A stretch of 32,077 bases of DNA from Gammaproteobacteria bacterium (GTDB taxonomy: Bacteria > Pseudomonadota > Gammaproteobacteria > SZUA-140). Location: the NCBI GenBank assembly GCA_020845975.1, contig JADLET010000093.1:1-32077 (forward strand). The letters run 5' to 3'. The notes under the pieces are model-generated. The model was given only the letters and a program-made list of their open reading frames with translations. It was not told the DNA's origin and made no database searches. The position numbers and the translations under genes were made by a program. Below are positions 7,914-17,165 of this stretch, piece by piece (position 1 is the stretch's first letter; every line of letters starts with the position of its first letter).

Positions 7914-10181
7914 CTATCTTCCCGACCGGACCAGACTGCCCAGACCGGCTTGCTGCAGAATGCCATCGAGATGACGACGAATGCTGCGGGTATCTTCCAT
8001 CGCCAGCACCTCGTCGAGTATATCGCGCGCCCGAGCGATGCTGAAATTATGAATCACCCACTTGACCCGAGGCAGACTGGGAACGCTCGCACTCAGGTTT
8101 GACACTCCCATACCAAGCAGCAGCAACGCCGACGCGGGATCACCCGCCATCTCTCCACAAACACCTACCGCGCGCCCGCAACGCTGCGCCGTGACCACCA
8201 CTTGCATCATGGCGCGCAACACCGCCGGATGCAGGGAATCATACAAAGACGCCACGCGCGCGTTATTCCGGTCCACGGCCAGCATGTACTGGGTCAGATC
8301 ATTGGTGCCGATGGAAAGAAAATCCACGCGCGGCGCCAGTGTATCAATCTGGTAAATGGCCGACGGCACCTCGATCATGATGCCGATCTGCGGCATGGCC
8401 ACCGCCTCGCCCTGGTCATGCAGCTCCTGGTGTATCCGCCGGATAATACGCAAGGATTCGTCAACCTCACTGACGTTACTGATCATCGGCAGCAGCAATC
8501 GCAGGTTGTCCAAACCGATGCTGGCGCGCAGTATCGCGCGCAGCTGACCAGAAAATATCTCCGGATGGTCGAGCGTGATCCTGATGCCACGCCAGCCCAG
8601 GAACGGATTCTCCTCATGAATCGGGAAGTAGGGCAACATCTTGTCCCCGCCCACATCCAGCGTGCGCACTGTCACCGGCAACGGAGCATACGCCTCCAGC
8701 ACCTGCCGGTAGAGCTGGCGCTGTTCCTCCTCGCTCGGGAAGCGATTGCGGATCATGAAGGGAAATTCTGTCCGGTACAGACCAATGCCTTCCGCGCCAT
8801 GATGCAGCGAAGGATTAATGTCCGACAACAGCCCGGCATTGGCGTAGAGCGGGATCCGTATTCCATCAGGAGTAATGGCGGGGAGATCTCGCAATTCGGC
8901 CAGCCCGGCGGCGAGCCGCTGCTCTTCCTGGGCAAGCAGCAGATATTCTTCACGCACCCTGTCCGGGGGGGAGATATGCAAGGTCCCGCTGTCACCGTCC
9001 ACGATCAGTTCGCGTCCGTCCATGCGTCCGACAGACAGCTCGCTGAGACCAACCACCGCCGGAATCCCGAGGGAACGGGCCAGTATCGCCACGTGCGAGG
9101 ATCCGGAACCGCGTACTGCCACCACGCCCGCCAGACGATCCAGCGGCACCTCCGCCAGCATCGAAGCCGTAATCTCGTCACCGACCAGCACGGTACGCTC
9201 GGGATACTGGCGCTGATCCTGCGGCACATTCTCCAGTCGCGCCAGAATGCGGCGTCCGACATCGCGCACGTCCTCTGCGCGTTCACGGAGATAGGGATCC
9301 TCCATCTGATCAAAGATCCGCGTGTGCTCGGCAATCGTGTCGCGCAAAGCGCCCGGCGCCCAGTTGCCTGCACGTATGCGCTCTACAGTCTGATTCTCCA
9401 GGCTCGGGCTGCTCAGCATCAGGGTATAGGCATTGAACAAGGCGCGGTCTTCAACAGCCAGGGAATCGCCCATTCTTTGCTCCAGGATCCGGATATCGTT
9501 CCGCGCAGCCTCCAAAGCGGCACGGAAAACCGACACCTCGCCCTCCACATCACTGACGCGCCGATCGGGAATTGCGCCCAGATCCGCAGGCGGATAGATC
9601 ACCACGGCAGTGCCGAAGCCGATACCCGGAGCCCCGGGCAGGCCCACGATCGGGCGCAATTCACCCCCTTCCTGGTCGCTGGAAAACCCCTGAATGCCCC
9701 CATTCGCAGCGGCGACTGCGATCGCACCGGACAGTTGCGCGGCAATGGTGAGCAGGAACGCCACTTCGTCATCGTGGAAACGGCGCTTGTCATGCTGGCG
9801 TGCGACCAGCACACCCATCACCTTGCGGTGATGGATGATTGGTACGCCGAGGAAACCGTGGTAGTAGGCCTCGCCTGTCTCCGCAACAAAACGATAGCGG
9901 GGGTCGGCGGGCGCGTCGTCGAGATTGAGGGGCTCCTCGGTCTTCCCCACTACACCGACCAGTCCTTCGCCACGCGCGAGGAAGACACGGCCTATCGCCT
10001 GTGGATTAAGACCGTCCGTTGCCATGAGCAGGAAAGCGTCCCGTGTGGGATCGAACAGATAGACGGTGCAGACATCGACCTTGATGGCCTGCTTAACCCG
10101 GGTGACGATAATCGACAGGGCCTGCTCCAGATCGCGGGCCGCATTGACTTCCTGAACTATGCGCCGAAGTGTGGCGAGCAT
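7914..10181 (-). CDS. ptsP: Phosphoenolpyruvate-protein phosphotransferase PtsP (enzyme I of the nitrogen PTS)
   Basis: 755-residue enzyme I-Ntr, which takes phosphate from PEP and passes it to NPr, feeding the regulatory PTS that signals nitrogen and potassium status. An N-terminal GAF domain (about 1-165, with FLGVPIIHHRKVMGVLVARQ) precedes the enzyme I modules. The phospho-histidine is His363 in GSGSSHVAILARSLGIPAV. The C-terminal PEP-binding barrel shows TVRTLDVGGDK, NPFLGWRGIR, IMIEVPSA, FLSIGTNDLTQY and the catalytic Cys in GVCGEMAGDP. Length matches E. coli PtsP (748). It follows rppH by 27 bases, the same order as in enterobacteria. Confidence 0.96.
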   Translation of the reverse strand: MLATLRRIVQEVNAARDLEQALSIIVTRVKQAIKVDVCTVYLFDPTRDAFLLMATDGLNPQAIGRVFLARGEGLVGVVGKTEEPLNLDDAPADPRYRFVAETGEAYYHGFLGVPIIHHRKVMGVLVARQHDKRRFHDDEVAFLLTIAAQLSGAIAVAAANGGIQGFSSDQEGGELRPIVGLPGAPGIGFGTAVVIYPPADLGAIPDRRVSDVEGEVSVFRAALEAARNDIRILEQRMGDSLAVEDRALFNAYTLMLSSPSLENQTVERIRAGNWAPGALRDTIAEHTRIFDQMEDPYLRERAEDVRDVGRRILARLENVPQDQRQYPERTVLVGDEITASMLAEVPLDRLAGVVAVRGSGSSHVAILARSLGIPAVVGLSELSVGRMDGRELIVDGDSGTLHISPPDRVREEYLLLAQEEQRLAAGLAELRDLPAITPDGIRIPLYANAGLLSDINPSLHHGAEGIGLYRTEFPFMIRNRFPSEEEQRQLYRQVLEAYAPLPVTVRTLDVGGDKMLPYFPIHEENPFLGWRGIRITLDHPEIFSGQLRAILRASIGLDNLRLLLPMISNVSEVDESLRIIRRIHQELHDQGEAVAMPQIGIMIEVPSAIYQIDTLAPRVDFLSIGTNDLTQYMLAVDRNNARVASLYDSLHPAVLRAMMQVVVTAQRCGRAVGVCGEMAGDPASALLLLGMGVSNLSASVPSLPRVKWVIHNFSIARARDILDEVLAMEDTRSIRRHLDGILQQAGLGSLVRSGR

Positions 10182-10208
10182 CCTGAGTTCCGTGCCGAGA
10201 GTTCGGCG

Positions 10209-10742
10209 TTATCCGTCATTGGCCGAGACCGGTATCTTGTGTGCCCGCAAAACCGGGCTGACCTTGCCGTCGCTGAACAGCACCTCGGAGAACTCCTCGA
10301 GCGCACTGCGGTACACATTGCGCTTGAAAGAAACAACCTCCTTCAGCGGATTCCAGAAATCCACCCAGCGCCAGCGGTCAAATTCAGGCTGATCAGTGCT
10401 GTCAAGGCGTACCCTCCGCTCGTCACCGACCAGGTACAGCAGATACCAGACCTGCTTCTGCCCGATGCACAGCGGGCGGCTGCGCCGCCTGATCAGATGC
10501 TTGGGGAGGCGGTAACGCAACCAATCGCGCGTGTGTCCGAGCACCACAACATCCTCCGCCTCGAGGCCGATCTCCTCGCGCAATTCGCGGTACATGGCCT
10601 GCTCGGGTGCCTCGTCCTCCCGAATGCCTCCCTGCGGGAACTGCCACGCATCCTGGCCGATCCGACGCGCCCACAGCAGCTTACCCTCAGAATTGCTTAG
10701 AACAATCCCGACATTGGCTCTGTATCCATCCAAATCAATCAC
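10209..10742 (-). CDS. rppH: RNA pyrophosphohydrolase RppH
   Basis: Nudix hydrolase that removes pyrophosphate from 5'-triphosphorylated mRNA and so starts RNase E-dependent decay. The Nudix box G-x5-E-x7-REL-x-EE-x-GL is intact ([23 protein letters not shown]). I set the start at the GTG at 10742, giving 177 residues beginning (M)[14 protein letters not shown], because family members begin exactly there and GGGAAGG lies 8 bases upstream. The frame stays open to 10955, but that extension is basic and not homologous. Forms an operon with ptsP. Confidence 0.95.
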   Translation of the reverse strand: MIDLDGYRANVGIVLSNSEGKLLWARRIGQDAWQFPQGGIREDEAPEQAMYRELREEIGLEAEDVVVLGHTRDWLRYRLPKHLIRRRSRPLCIGQKQVWYLLYLVGDERRVRLDSTDQPEFDRWRWVDFWNPLKEVVSFKRNVYRSALEEFSEVLFSDGKVSPVLRAHKIPVSANDG

Positions 10743-10912
10743 TTGCACAACCTTCCCGAGCGCTTTATGCAGTCGATTCTCCCACAATAGGCGTGGCCTC
10801 CGCAATTCCGCGCATCCCCACTCCCGCCTGTAGCCCCGGACTTTAGGCCAGGCCTTGCACGCCATGCGCGTATCCTCTACTTTAAGCAATTTCAATAAGT
10901 TGAAATTATGGA

Positions 10913-11575
10913 TTGCGTAATTTGACACTCGCTCTGTTTGATCTCGACAATACACTGCTCGCCGGGGACAGCGACTACCTGTGGGGAGAATTCCTGGTAG
11001 AGCTGGGAATCGTGGATGGGGAGTACTACGCCCGCGAAAACGAGCGTTTCTACCGCGAATACCAGGCCGGCACCCTGGACATCCACGCCTGGCTGGCGTT
11101 CCAGCTGAGCCCCCTCGCCGCGCATGAGCCCGAATTCATGCGTGAGCTGCGCGGCCGCTTCTTGGAGGAAAAAATCCAACCGATCATTCTCCCGGCGGGA
11201 AGGAAACTGATCGAGGCCCATCGCGCGCAAGGGAACACGCCGGTGATCATCACCGCGACCAATTCCTTCATCACGCGTCCGATCGCCGTCTCCCTCGAGG
11301 TCGAACACCTGATCGCGACGGAACCCGAGATAGTCTCGGGGCGCTATACAGGCGGCGTAACCGGCTCCCCCTGCTTCAAGGGTGGCAAGGTCAAGCGCCT
11401 GGAAGCCTGGATGGCCGAAAATCGCACGAACCTGACCGGCAGCTGGTTTTATTCCGATTCACATAACGACCTGCCACTGCTTGAACTCGTCGACCACCCG
11501 GTTGCGGTCAATCCTGACGACACGCTGGCGCGCCACGCGGCAAGCCGGGCATGGCCCATCCTCGATTTGCGCTGA
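10913..11575 (+). CDS. HAD-superfamily hydrolase, subfamily IB (phosphoserine phosphatase-like)
   Basis: 220 residues. Motif I is [13 protein letters not shown], with the nucleophile and general-acid aspartates DxD. Motif II is in PVIITATNS, the motif III lysine in [12 protein letters not shown], and motif IV in [12 protein letters not shown]. These are the marks of the HAD-IB group that includes SerB-like phosphatases; the substrate cannot be told. Start is TTG at 10913 or the in-frame TTG at 10922, the latter giving (M)[11 protein letters not shown] as in many homologues. It overlaps the following transporter permease by 25 bases, so the three genes are probably one transcript. Confidence 0.9.
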   Translation: MRNLTLALFDLDNTLLAGDSDYLWGEFLVELGIVDGEYYARENERFYREYQAGTLDIHAWLAFQLSPLAAHEPEFMRELRGRFLEEKIQPIILPAGRKLIEAHRAQGNTPVIITATNSFITRPIAVSLEVEHLIATEPEIVSGRYTGGVTGSPCFKGGKVKRLEAWMAENRTNLTGSWFYSDSHNDLPLLELVDHPVAVNPDDTLARHAASRAWPILDLR

Positions 11576-12543
11576 AGTCCAGCGCGCTATTGCTGGGAAC
11601 CCTCGTCCTTACGGGCGTCGCCAGCTTGTTGTTTGCCGTCGCCACAGGCAGCGTCCCGGTACGCAGACATGAATTGTGGGCGATACTGCTGGGTGATCGT
11701 TCGGCGCCAAATTACATCCTCGTCACCGAACTCAGGCTCCCCCGCGCCCTGACGGCCTTTGCCTGTGGCGGGATGCTCGCTCTGGCCGGCGCACTGATGC
11801 AGGTCCTGTTGCGCAATCCGCTCGCCGACCCCTATATCCTGGGGGTATCCGGCGGAGCCGCTGTTGGCGCCTTGTCGGCCCTCCTCAGTGGTCTCGGCGG
11901 CCTCTGGCTCACCGGTGGGGCCTTCATTGGGGCCATGCTGTCGATGCTGCTGGTCTTCGCCCTGACACAGGGACAGGGGGCATGGACGCCGACGCGACTG
12001 CTACTTACGGGGGTCGTGGTTGCCGCGGGCTGGGGTGCGATCATCAGCCTGATACTCTCGCTCAGTCCCGACACCACCTTGCGCGGCATGATCTTCTGGC
12101 TGCTGGGTGATCTGAGCCAGGCGTCACACCCGGGGCTGGGAGTCGGCACGCTGGTTCTTGGACTCCTCATTGCGCTGATCAGTGCGCGCGAACTCAATGT
12201 CCTGGTGTTTGGTGAGCTCAAGGCCCGCGCCCTCGGCATCGGCGTCGACCGACTGCGTCTGCGCCTGTACGTCCTCGCCTCGCTGCTCACCGCAGTCGCC
12301 ATCACCATTGCCGGCAATATCGGTTTCATCGGCCTCATCGTGCCGCATCTGACGCGTCTGGTCGTGAGCCACGATCATCGTGTCCTGCTACCTGCCTCGG
12401 CCTTGATCGGGGCGATCTTTCTGGTAATTGCCGACACCCTGGCTCGCACGGTGTTCTCGCCGGTGCAATTGCCGGTCGGCGTCATGACGGCGCTGATCGG
12501 CGTCCCGCTGTTCCTCTACTTGCTTCGACGGAGCCACCATTGA
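11551..12543 (+). CDS. FecCD/BtuC-family ABC transporter permease
   Basis: 330-residue polytopic inner-membrane permease of the family that imports vitamin B12, siderophores or heme. Visible family motifs are ELRLPRALTAFACGGMLALAGALMQ, NPLADPYILGVSGGAA and the cytoplasmic coupling region GELKARALGIGVDRLRLR, followed by GNIGFIGLIVPHLTRL. The last helices end LPVGVMTALIGVPLFLYLLRR, also typical. Length is normal. The start overlaps the HAD gene, and the stop overlaps the ATPase gene start (TTGA). BtuC-like B12 uptake is plausible, but the substrate is not determined because no binding protein or TonB receptor is nearby. Confidence 0.92.
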   Translation: MAHPRFALKSSALLLGTLVLTGVASLLFAVATGSVPVRRHELWAILLGDRSAPNYILVTELRLPRALTAFACGGMLALAGALMQVLLRNPLADPYILGVSGGAAVGALSALLSGLGGLWLTGGAFIGAMLSMLLVFALTQGQGAWTPTRLLLTGVVVAAGWGAIISLILSLSPDTTLRGMIFWLLGDLSQASHPGLGVGTLVLGLLIALISARELNVLVFGELKARALGIGVDRLRLRLYVLASLLTAVAITIAGNIGFIGLIVPHLTRLVVSHDHRVLLPASALIGAIFLVIADTLARTVFSPVQLPVGVMTALIGVPLFLYLLRRSHH

Positions 12544-13319
12544 GCGCGCTGCTGGCCATCCACAGGCTCGAAATTTCCATCGCGGGGAACAGAATCTGCC
12601 GAGGCCTCGATCTGCAGATCGATTGCGGCAGCCGCTGGGCGGTGCTTGGCCGTAATGGCTGCGGGAAAACAACCCTGCTGAAAACCCTGGCCGGATTGCA
12701 CCCGCGCGACGCGGGCGAGATTACCCTCTCCGGAGAGGACCTGGATACAATCCCGCGCGCACGGCTGGCCCGTATGCTTGGAATCCTGTTTCAGGAACAG
12801 GACACCGCTTTCCCGGGAACAGTACTTGAGGCCGCACTGATCGGACGGCACCCCCATCTCGCCCCTTGGCGCCGGGAAACAGAGAGTGATATCGAACTTG
12901 CCCGCTCCGCCCTGGCACAGGTGGGATTGGCCAACTTGGAATCCCGCATCCTGTCGACCCTGTCCGGCGGAGAGCGCCAGCGTCTCGCCATCGCGGCGCT
13001 GCTAACGCAGGATTCTGAACTCTGTCTGCTCGATGAGCCAAGCACCCATCTGGATCTTTATCATCAGATCCATACTCTGCGCATACTTCGCGAATCTACC
13101 CACAGTGGCGACAAGGCGCTGGTCATGGTACTGCACGACGTCAATCTGGCCGCCCGTTTCTGTGATCATGCCTTGCTGCTGATTGACCCGGAGACCTTGT
13201 TGCACGGCCCGACCAGAGAAGTGCTGACGGAGGAAAACCTGTTCAAGGCATATGGTTACCCGATACGCCGACTGGCTACGGAGCAGGGCGAGATCTTCTC
13301 ACCGGCCTGGAATGACTGA
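12540..13319 (+). CDS. ABC transporter ATP-binding protein (BtuD/FecE/HmuV type)
   Basis: 259-residue cytoplasmic ATPase for the permease just upstream. Walker A is GRNGCGKTT (37-45), the Q-loop Gln is at 85 (FQEQD), the signature is LSGGERQ (141-147), Walker B is LCLLDEP (161-167), and the switch His is in VLHDVNLAARF. The start is a TTG overlapping the permease stop codon, with GGAG about 8 bases upstream, which implies translational coupling. No substrate-binding protein gene is linked, so one encoded elsewhere must serve the pair. It is convergent with pilT. Confidence 0.92.
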   Translation: MSALLAIHRLEISIAGNRICRGLDLQIDCGSRWAVLGRNGCGKTTLLKTLAGLHPRDAGEITLSGEDLDTIPRARLARMLGILFQEQDTAFPGTVLEAALIGRHPHLAPWRRETESDIELARSALAQVGLANLESRILSTLSGGERQRLAIAALLTQDSELCLLDEPSTHLDLYHQIHTLRILRESTHSGDKALVMVLHDVNLAARFCDHALLLIDPETLLHGPTREVLTEENLFKAYGYPIRRLATEQGEIFSPAWND

Positions 13320-13357
13320 CAGGCAGATCCGGGAGAGATCCGCGGGGAATCTATTTT

Positions 13358-14398
13358 TTATTCACGGAAGGCGTCGCGATGGGCAGCCTTGGCCATCGCC
13401 TCCTGGCGATTGACCACGCCCTTGCGGACCAGCTCCAGCAGACACTGATCGAGGGTTTGCATTCCATGCGACTGACCGGTCTGGATCGCTGAATACATCT
13501 GCGGCACCTTGTTCTCGCGAATCAGGTTACGGATAGCCGGCGTGCCGATCATGATTTCATGGGCCGCGACACGCCCTCCACCAACCTTCTTGAGCAGGGT
13601 CTGCGAGATCACCGCGCGCAGCGATTCCGACAGCATCGAACGCACCATCTCTTTCTCCGCCGCGGGAAACACGTCGATGATACGGTCGATGGTCTTGGCT
13701 GCTGAACTGGTATGCAGGGTACCGAACACCATGTGCCCCGTCTCAGCGGCGGTGAGTGCCAACGAGATTGTTTCCGGATCGCGCATTTCACCCACGAGGA
13801 TAACGTCGGGGTCCTCGCGCAGGGCAGAACGCAAAGCATCGGAGAAACCAAGCGTATCGCGTCCCTTCTCGCGCTGGTTGACCAGGCATTTCTTGCTCTG
13901 ATGCACGAACTCGATCGGATCTTCGATAGTCAGGATGTGGCCAAACTCGTTGTTGTTCTTGTAGTCGATCATCGCCGCCAGCGTGGTCGACTTACCCGAG
14001 CCGGTCGGCCCTGTCACGAGCACGATGCCGCGCGGATAATCGGAAATCTCCTTGAACACCGCCGGCGCGCCCAACTCCTCCAGGGAGAGGATCGTGGAGG
14101 GAATGGTACGGAACACCCCGCCGACACCGCGGTTGTGATTGAAAACGTTGACACGGAAGCGGGCCAGGCCGGGGATCTCAAAGGAAAAGTCCGTCTCAAG
14201 GAATTCCTCGAAATCCTTGCGCTGCTTGTCGCTCATGATGTCATACAGCATCGTCTGCACCGTCTTGTTGTCCAGCGGAGGGACATTGATGCGGCGCACG
14301 TCGCCATCGACACGGATCATGGGCGGCAGTTCGGCGGAAAGATGCAGGTCCGAGGCATTATTCTTGGCGCTGAACGCCAACAGCTCGGCGATATCCAT
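13358..14398 (-). CDS. pilT: Type IV pilus retraction ATPase PilT
   Basis: 346-residue hexameric ATPase that powers pilus retraction and twitching. N-terminal PAS-like part: MDIAELLAFSAKNNASDLHL. Walker A is GPTGSGKSTT (130-139), the Asp box is ILTIEDPIEFVH, Walker B is DVILVGEMRDPETI, the His box is GHMVFGTLHTSSA, and the PilT-specific AIRNLIRENK lies near the C-terminus. These and the length favour PilT over PilB or PilU. GGGAGAG precedes the ATG. It is divergent from yggS, a gene order common in pseudomonads and relatives. Confidence 0.96.
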   Translation of the reverse strand: MDIAELLAFSAKNNASDLHLSAELPPMIRVDGDVRRINVPPLDNKTVQTMLYDIMSDKQRKDFEEFLETDFSFEIPGLARFRVNVFNHNRGVGGVFRTIPSTILSLEELGAPAVFKEISDYPRGIVLVTGPTGSGKSTTLAAMIDYKNNNEFGHILTIEDPIEFVHQSKKCLVNQREKGRDTLGFSDALRSALREDPDVILVGEMRDPETISLALTAAETGHMVFGTLHTSSAAKTIDRIIDVFPAAEKEMVRSMLSESLRAVISQTLLKKVGGGRVAAHEIMIGTPAIRNLIRENKVPQMYSAIQTGQSHGMQTLDQCLLELVRKGVVNRQEAMAKAAHRDAFRE

Positions 14399-14567
14399 TT
14401 ACGTTCTCTCCCGTTTTTTATGGCACACTGGTGGGCAATAGCCCCGGGCCCGATCTGAACTATGATTATCCTGACGGTTAACGGCATCCCTACCCGCATC
14501 TTGAGCTTGACTATACGCCGAACGGGCATTCCATACAGCGCTCCCCGACCATGAACGGAGCCGGCCG

Positions 14568-15254
14568 ATGAAGGATCCCGTCCAGGCGCTGCATGCCATA
14601 CAGGCGCGTATCACCGCCGCCGAGCGACTGAACAACCGGCCGTCCGGCTCGGTAAACCTGCTGGCGGTCTCCAAGGCGCATTCCGCCGCCGACATCCGCG
14701 TGGTGTTCGGCGCCGGCCAGCGGATGTTCGGGGAAAGCTATCTGCAGGAGGCGCTCACCAAGATCGAAGTACTCGCTGGGCAGCACGTCGAATGGCACTT
14801 CATCGGACCGATCCAGTCGAACAAAACCCGCGGGATTGCCGAGCATTTCTCCTGGGTCCACAGCGTGGACCGGCTCAAGATCGCGCAACGCCTGAGCGCA
14901 CAGCGACCTTACCGACTGCCCCCGATAAACATCTGCATCGAGGTCAATATCAGCGGGGAAGCCAGTAAATCCGGCGTACCGCCGGCGGAGGCTCTCGCCC
15001 TCGCGCGGGAATTGTCCCGACTGCCCAGGCTGCGGTTGCGCGGCCTGATGACAATCCCGCCGGCGTGCAATGACTACGAAAAGCAGCGCGGGAATTTTCG
15101 TCGCCTGAGAGAATTGCGTGATACCTTGAATCAAGCCGTTCCCGGACTCGATACCCTGTCAATGGGGATGACGGACGATCTCGAAGCTGCCATTGCCGAA
15201 GGCTCCACCCTGGTAAGAGTTGGCAGCGGAATCTTCGGTAAGCGCGGAACATAA
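14568..15254 (+). CDS. yggS: YggS/PLPBP family pyridoxal-phosphate homeostasis protein
   Basis: 228-residue single-domain PLP-binding protein with the alanine racemase N-terminal barrel fold. It has no known catalytic activity and balances vitamin B6 and amino-acid pools. The PLP lysine is Lys36 in LLAVSKAHS. Other family segments are FGESYLQEALTKI, WHFIGPIQSNK, INISGEASKSG, LRGLMTIPP and the phosphate-binding end LSMGMTDDLEAAIAEGSTLVRVG. First gene of the yggS–proC–yggT–yggU run. Confidence 0.95.
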   Translation: MKDPVQALHAIQARITAAERLNNRPSGSVNLLAVSKAHSAADIRVVFGAGQRMFGESYLQEALTKIEVLAGQHVEWHFIGPIQSNKTRGIAEHFSWVHSVDRLKIAQRLSAQRPYRLPPINICIEVNISGEASKSGVPPAEALALARELSRLPRLRLRGLMTIPPACNDYEKQRGNFRRLRELRDTLNQAVPGLDTLSMGMTDDLEAAIAEGSTLVRVGSGIFGKRGT

Positions 15255-15371
15255 CAGAGCTCAGCCGACACCCGCCAGCCTCATCCACCCGCTGGCTGGC
15301 GCATTTGGCCCTGGTTTCGGTTAGACTTACCCATCAAAATCAATGGTCGGACAGATATTCATCCATTCCTC

Positions 15372-16202
15372 ATGAAACAACAGACCATCGCCTTCATTGG
15401 CGCAGGAAACATGGCACGGAGCCTGATCGGAGGCCTCATCAGTGACGGCTACCAGCCCGCCCGTATCATCGCCACCGACTCTGACCGGCAGAAACTGCGG
15501 GACCTGGAAAACGATCTCGGCATCCGGACCGACACCCGTAACGCCTCGGCCGCCGAAGCAGCCGACATCATAGTCATCGCGGTGAAACCGCAGGTAGTCG
15601 AACAGATCGCCACTGAAATAGGCGGGGTACTCGGCCAACGCAAGATGGTCATCTCGATTGCGGCGGGCATTCGTATGGAATCGCTGGCCCGCTGGCTGGG
15701 GCAGGAAGCGGCGCTGGTAAGGGCGATGCCCAACACACCAGCGCTGGTCCAGAGTGCGGCGACAGTGCTCTACGCCAATCCCCGGGTCAGTGCGGAACAG
15801 CGTGATACCGCGGAGTCGATCCTGCGCGCCGTCGGCCTGACCCTGTGGGTCGACGATGAGGACTTGATGGACGCCGTAACCGCCTTATCCGGCAGCGGAC
15901 CAGCTTACTTCTTCCTGGTCATGGAGATCCTTGAGCAGATCGGATGCAAACTCGGCCTGCCCCCCGAATCGGCCCGCTTGCTGACGCTGCAGACCGCGTT
16001 CGGCGCCGCCAAGATGGCGCTGGAAAGCGGGGTGGACAGCTCCGCCCTGCGCACCCAGGTGACTTCGCCGGGCGGCACCACGGAACGCGCCATCGGCATA
16101 CTCAGGCAGGGCGGAATCGAGGATCTGTTCGAGCGTGCCCTGAAGGCCGCCCGGGAGCGGTCGATCGAGCTCTCACGAATGCTCGGAGAACGCCATGGAT
16201 AA
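15372..16202 (+). CDS. proC: Pyrroline-5-carboxylate reductase ProC
   Basis: 276-residue enzyme that reduces 1-pyrroline-5-carboxylate to proline with NAD(P)H, the last step of proline synthesis. The N-terminal Rossmann motif is IAFIGAGNMARSLIGGL. The conserved MPNTPALVQ loop and the C-terminal ALSGSGPAYFFLVMEIL and TSPGGTTERAI are all present. Length is normal. It overlaps yggT by 8 bases, indicating coupling. Start is the ATG at 15372. Confidence 0.96.
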   Translation: MKQQTIAFIGAGNMARSLIGGLISDGYQPARIIATDSDRQKLRDLENDLGIRTDTRNASAAEAADIIVIAVKPQVVEQIATEIGGVLGQRKMVISIAAGIRMESLARWLGQEAALVRAMPNTPALVQSAATVLYANPRVSAEQRDTAESILRAVGLTLWVDDEDLMDAVTALSGSGPAYFFLVMEILEQIGCKLGLPPESARLLTLQTAFGAAKMALESGVDSSALRTQVTSPGGTTERAIGILRQGGIEDLFERALKAARERSIELSRMLGERHG

Positions 16203-16779
16203 CCCCTATCTGTCCACTGCATCGGCCTTCCTGATCGATACCCTGTTCGGGCTCTATATACTGCTGGTCCTGCTGCGTTTCCTGCTCCAGCTCGCCCGCG
16301 CCGATTTCTACAACCCGATCTGCCAGTTCCTGGTCAAGGCGACGAACCCGCCGCTCAAACCTCTGCGGCGCATCATCCCGGGATTATGGAAGATCGACCT
16401 CGCCTCGGTCTTTCTCCTGCTCGCCCTGCAGATGTGTGCCCTGTGGCTGATCGATCTGGCGATCGCTCGTGTCCCGTCGATCGAGGGCCTGCTCGTACTC
16501 TCCACGACCGCGCTGCTTGCATTGATTCTGAATACCTTTTTGGTCGCCATCCTGATCCAGGTAATCCTGAGCTGGTTCGGACCCGGCTCGTACAACAATC
16601 CCTTGTTTTCCATCCTGTACAGCCTGACTGAGCCACTGCTCGGTCCAGCCCGCAGGATACTGCCCGTCATGTCCGGCATCGATTTCTCTCCGCTTCTCGT
16701 GCTGGTCGCGTTGCAATTGCTCAAAATTCTGGTCGTAAGCCCGCTCAGCGATCTGGGCAGGGCACTTGCCTACGGATGA
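16195..16779 (+). CDS. yggT: YggT family inner-membrane protein
   Basis: 194 residues with two YggT repeats, each a pair of hydrophobic helices (about 8-30, 60-85, 95-125 and 150-180). The repeat motifs are ADFYNPICQFLVKATNPPLKPLRRIIP and PGSYNNPLFSILYSLTEPLLGPARRILP. Family members are linked to membrane assembly, osmotic tolerance and cell division in various bacteria; the molecular role is not established. Start overlaps the end of proC. Confidence 0.93.
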   Translation: MDNPYLSTASAFLIDTLFGLYILLVLLRFLLQLARADFYNPICQFLVKATNPPLKPLRRIIPGLWKIDLASVFLLLALQMCALWLIDLAIARVPSIEGLLVLSTTALLALILNTFLVAILIQVILSWFGPGSYNNPLFSILYSLTEPLLGPARRILPVMSGIDFSPLLVLVALQLLKILVVSPLSDLGRALAYG

Positions 16780-16846
16780 TCCTGACGTATCGCCACCCCG
16801 CTCTGCTCGTGCAACCGGGAAATAATGTTCGCGCCCTGTTTACCCC

Positions 16847-17143
16847 ATGAACTCTCCCGCACCCTGCTCATGGGATGGCGACCGACTCACATTGAGCGTC
16901 CGGGTGCAGCCACGCGCGAGCAAGGACGAGATCGTGGGGATGCAAGGCAATCACCTCAAGATCCGGATCACCGCGCCGCCGGTGGACGGCAAGGCAAACG
17001 TCCATTTGATCCAGTTCCTCGCCCGGGTGTTTGATGTCCCGAAATCCCGCATCTCCCTGCTCAGCGGCGAGAGCGGGCGCGAAAAACGCATCTTGATTAC
17101 CTCCCCTGCCCGGCTGCCACCGCAGATCCCCCGGCCGGCGTGA
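16847..17143 (+). CDS. yggU: DUF167 (YggU) family protein
   Basis: 98-residue small protein of the DUF167 family, found downstream of yggT in many proteobacteria. Family features: LTLSVRVQPRASKDEIVG, ITAPPVDGKANVHLIQFLA, and SRISLLSGESGREKRILI. Function unknown. Last gene of the yggS–proC–yggT–yggU group. The intergenic region behind it contains strong RNA secondary structure ending in a T-run. Confidence 0.93.
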   Translation: MNSPAPCSWDGDRLTLSVRVQPRASKDEIVGMQGNHLKIRITAPPVDGKANVHLIQFLARVFDVPKSRISLLSGESGREKRILITSPARLPPQIPRPA

Positions 17144-17165
17144 CGCGTTTCACGTAAATGGCCCC

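Noticed and set aside
8202-10700. Very long open frame (832 codons) on the plus strand opposite ptsP and rppH
   Set aside because: It is a mirror of two well-supported genes; its protein is His/Gln/Arg-rich with no motif. Long antisense frames are common in GC-rich DNA.
10922-10951. TTGACA followed 18 bases later by GACAAT, promoter-like
   Set aside because: Lies inside the first codons of the HAD gene; the -10 is poor and the position makes no sense for that gene.
15273-15301. Inverted repeat CGCCAGC / GCTGGCG between yggS and proC as a terminator
   Set aside because: No T-run follows on either strand and the genes are co-directional; probably chance or a weak mRNA hairpin.
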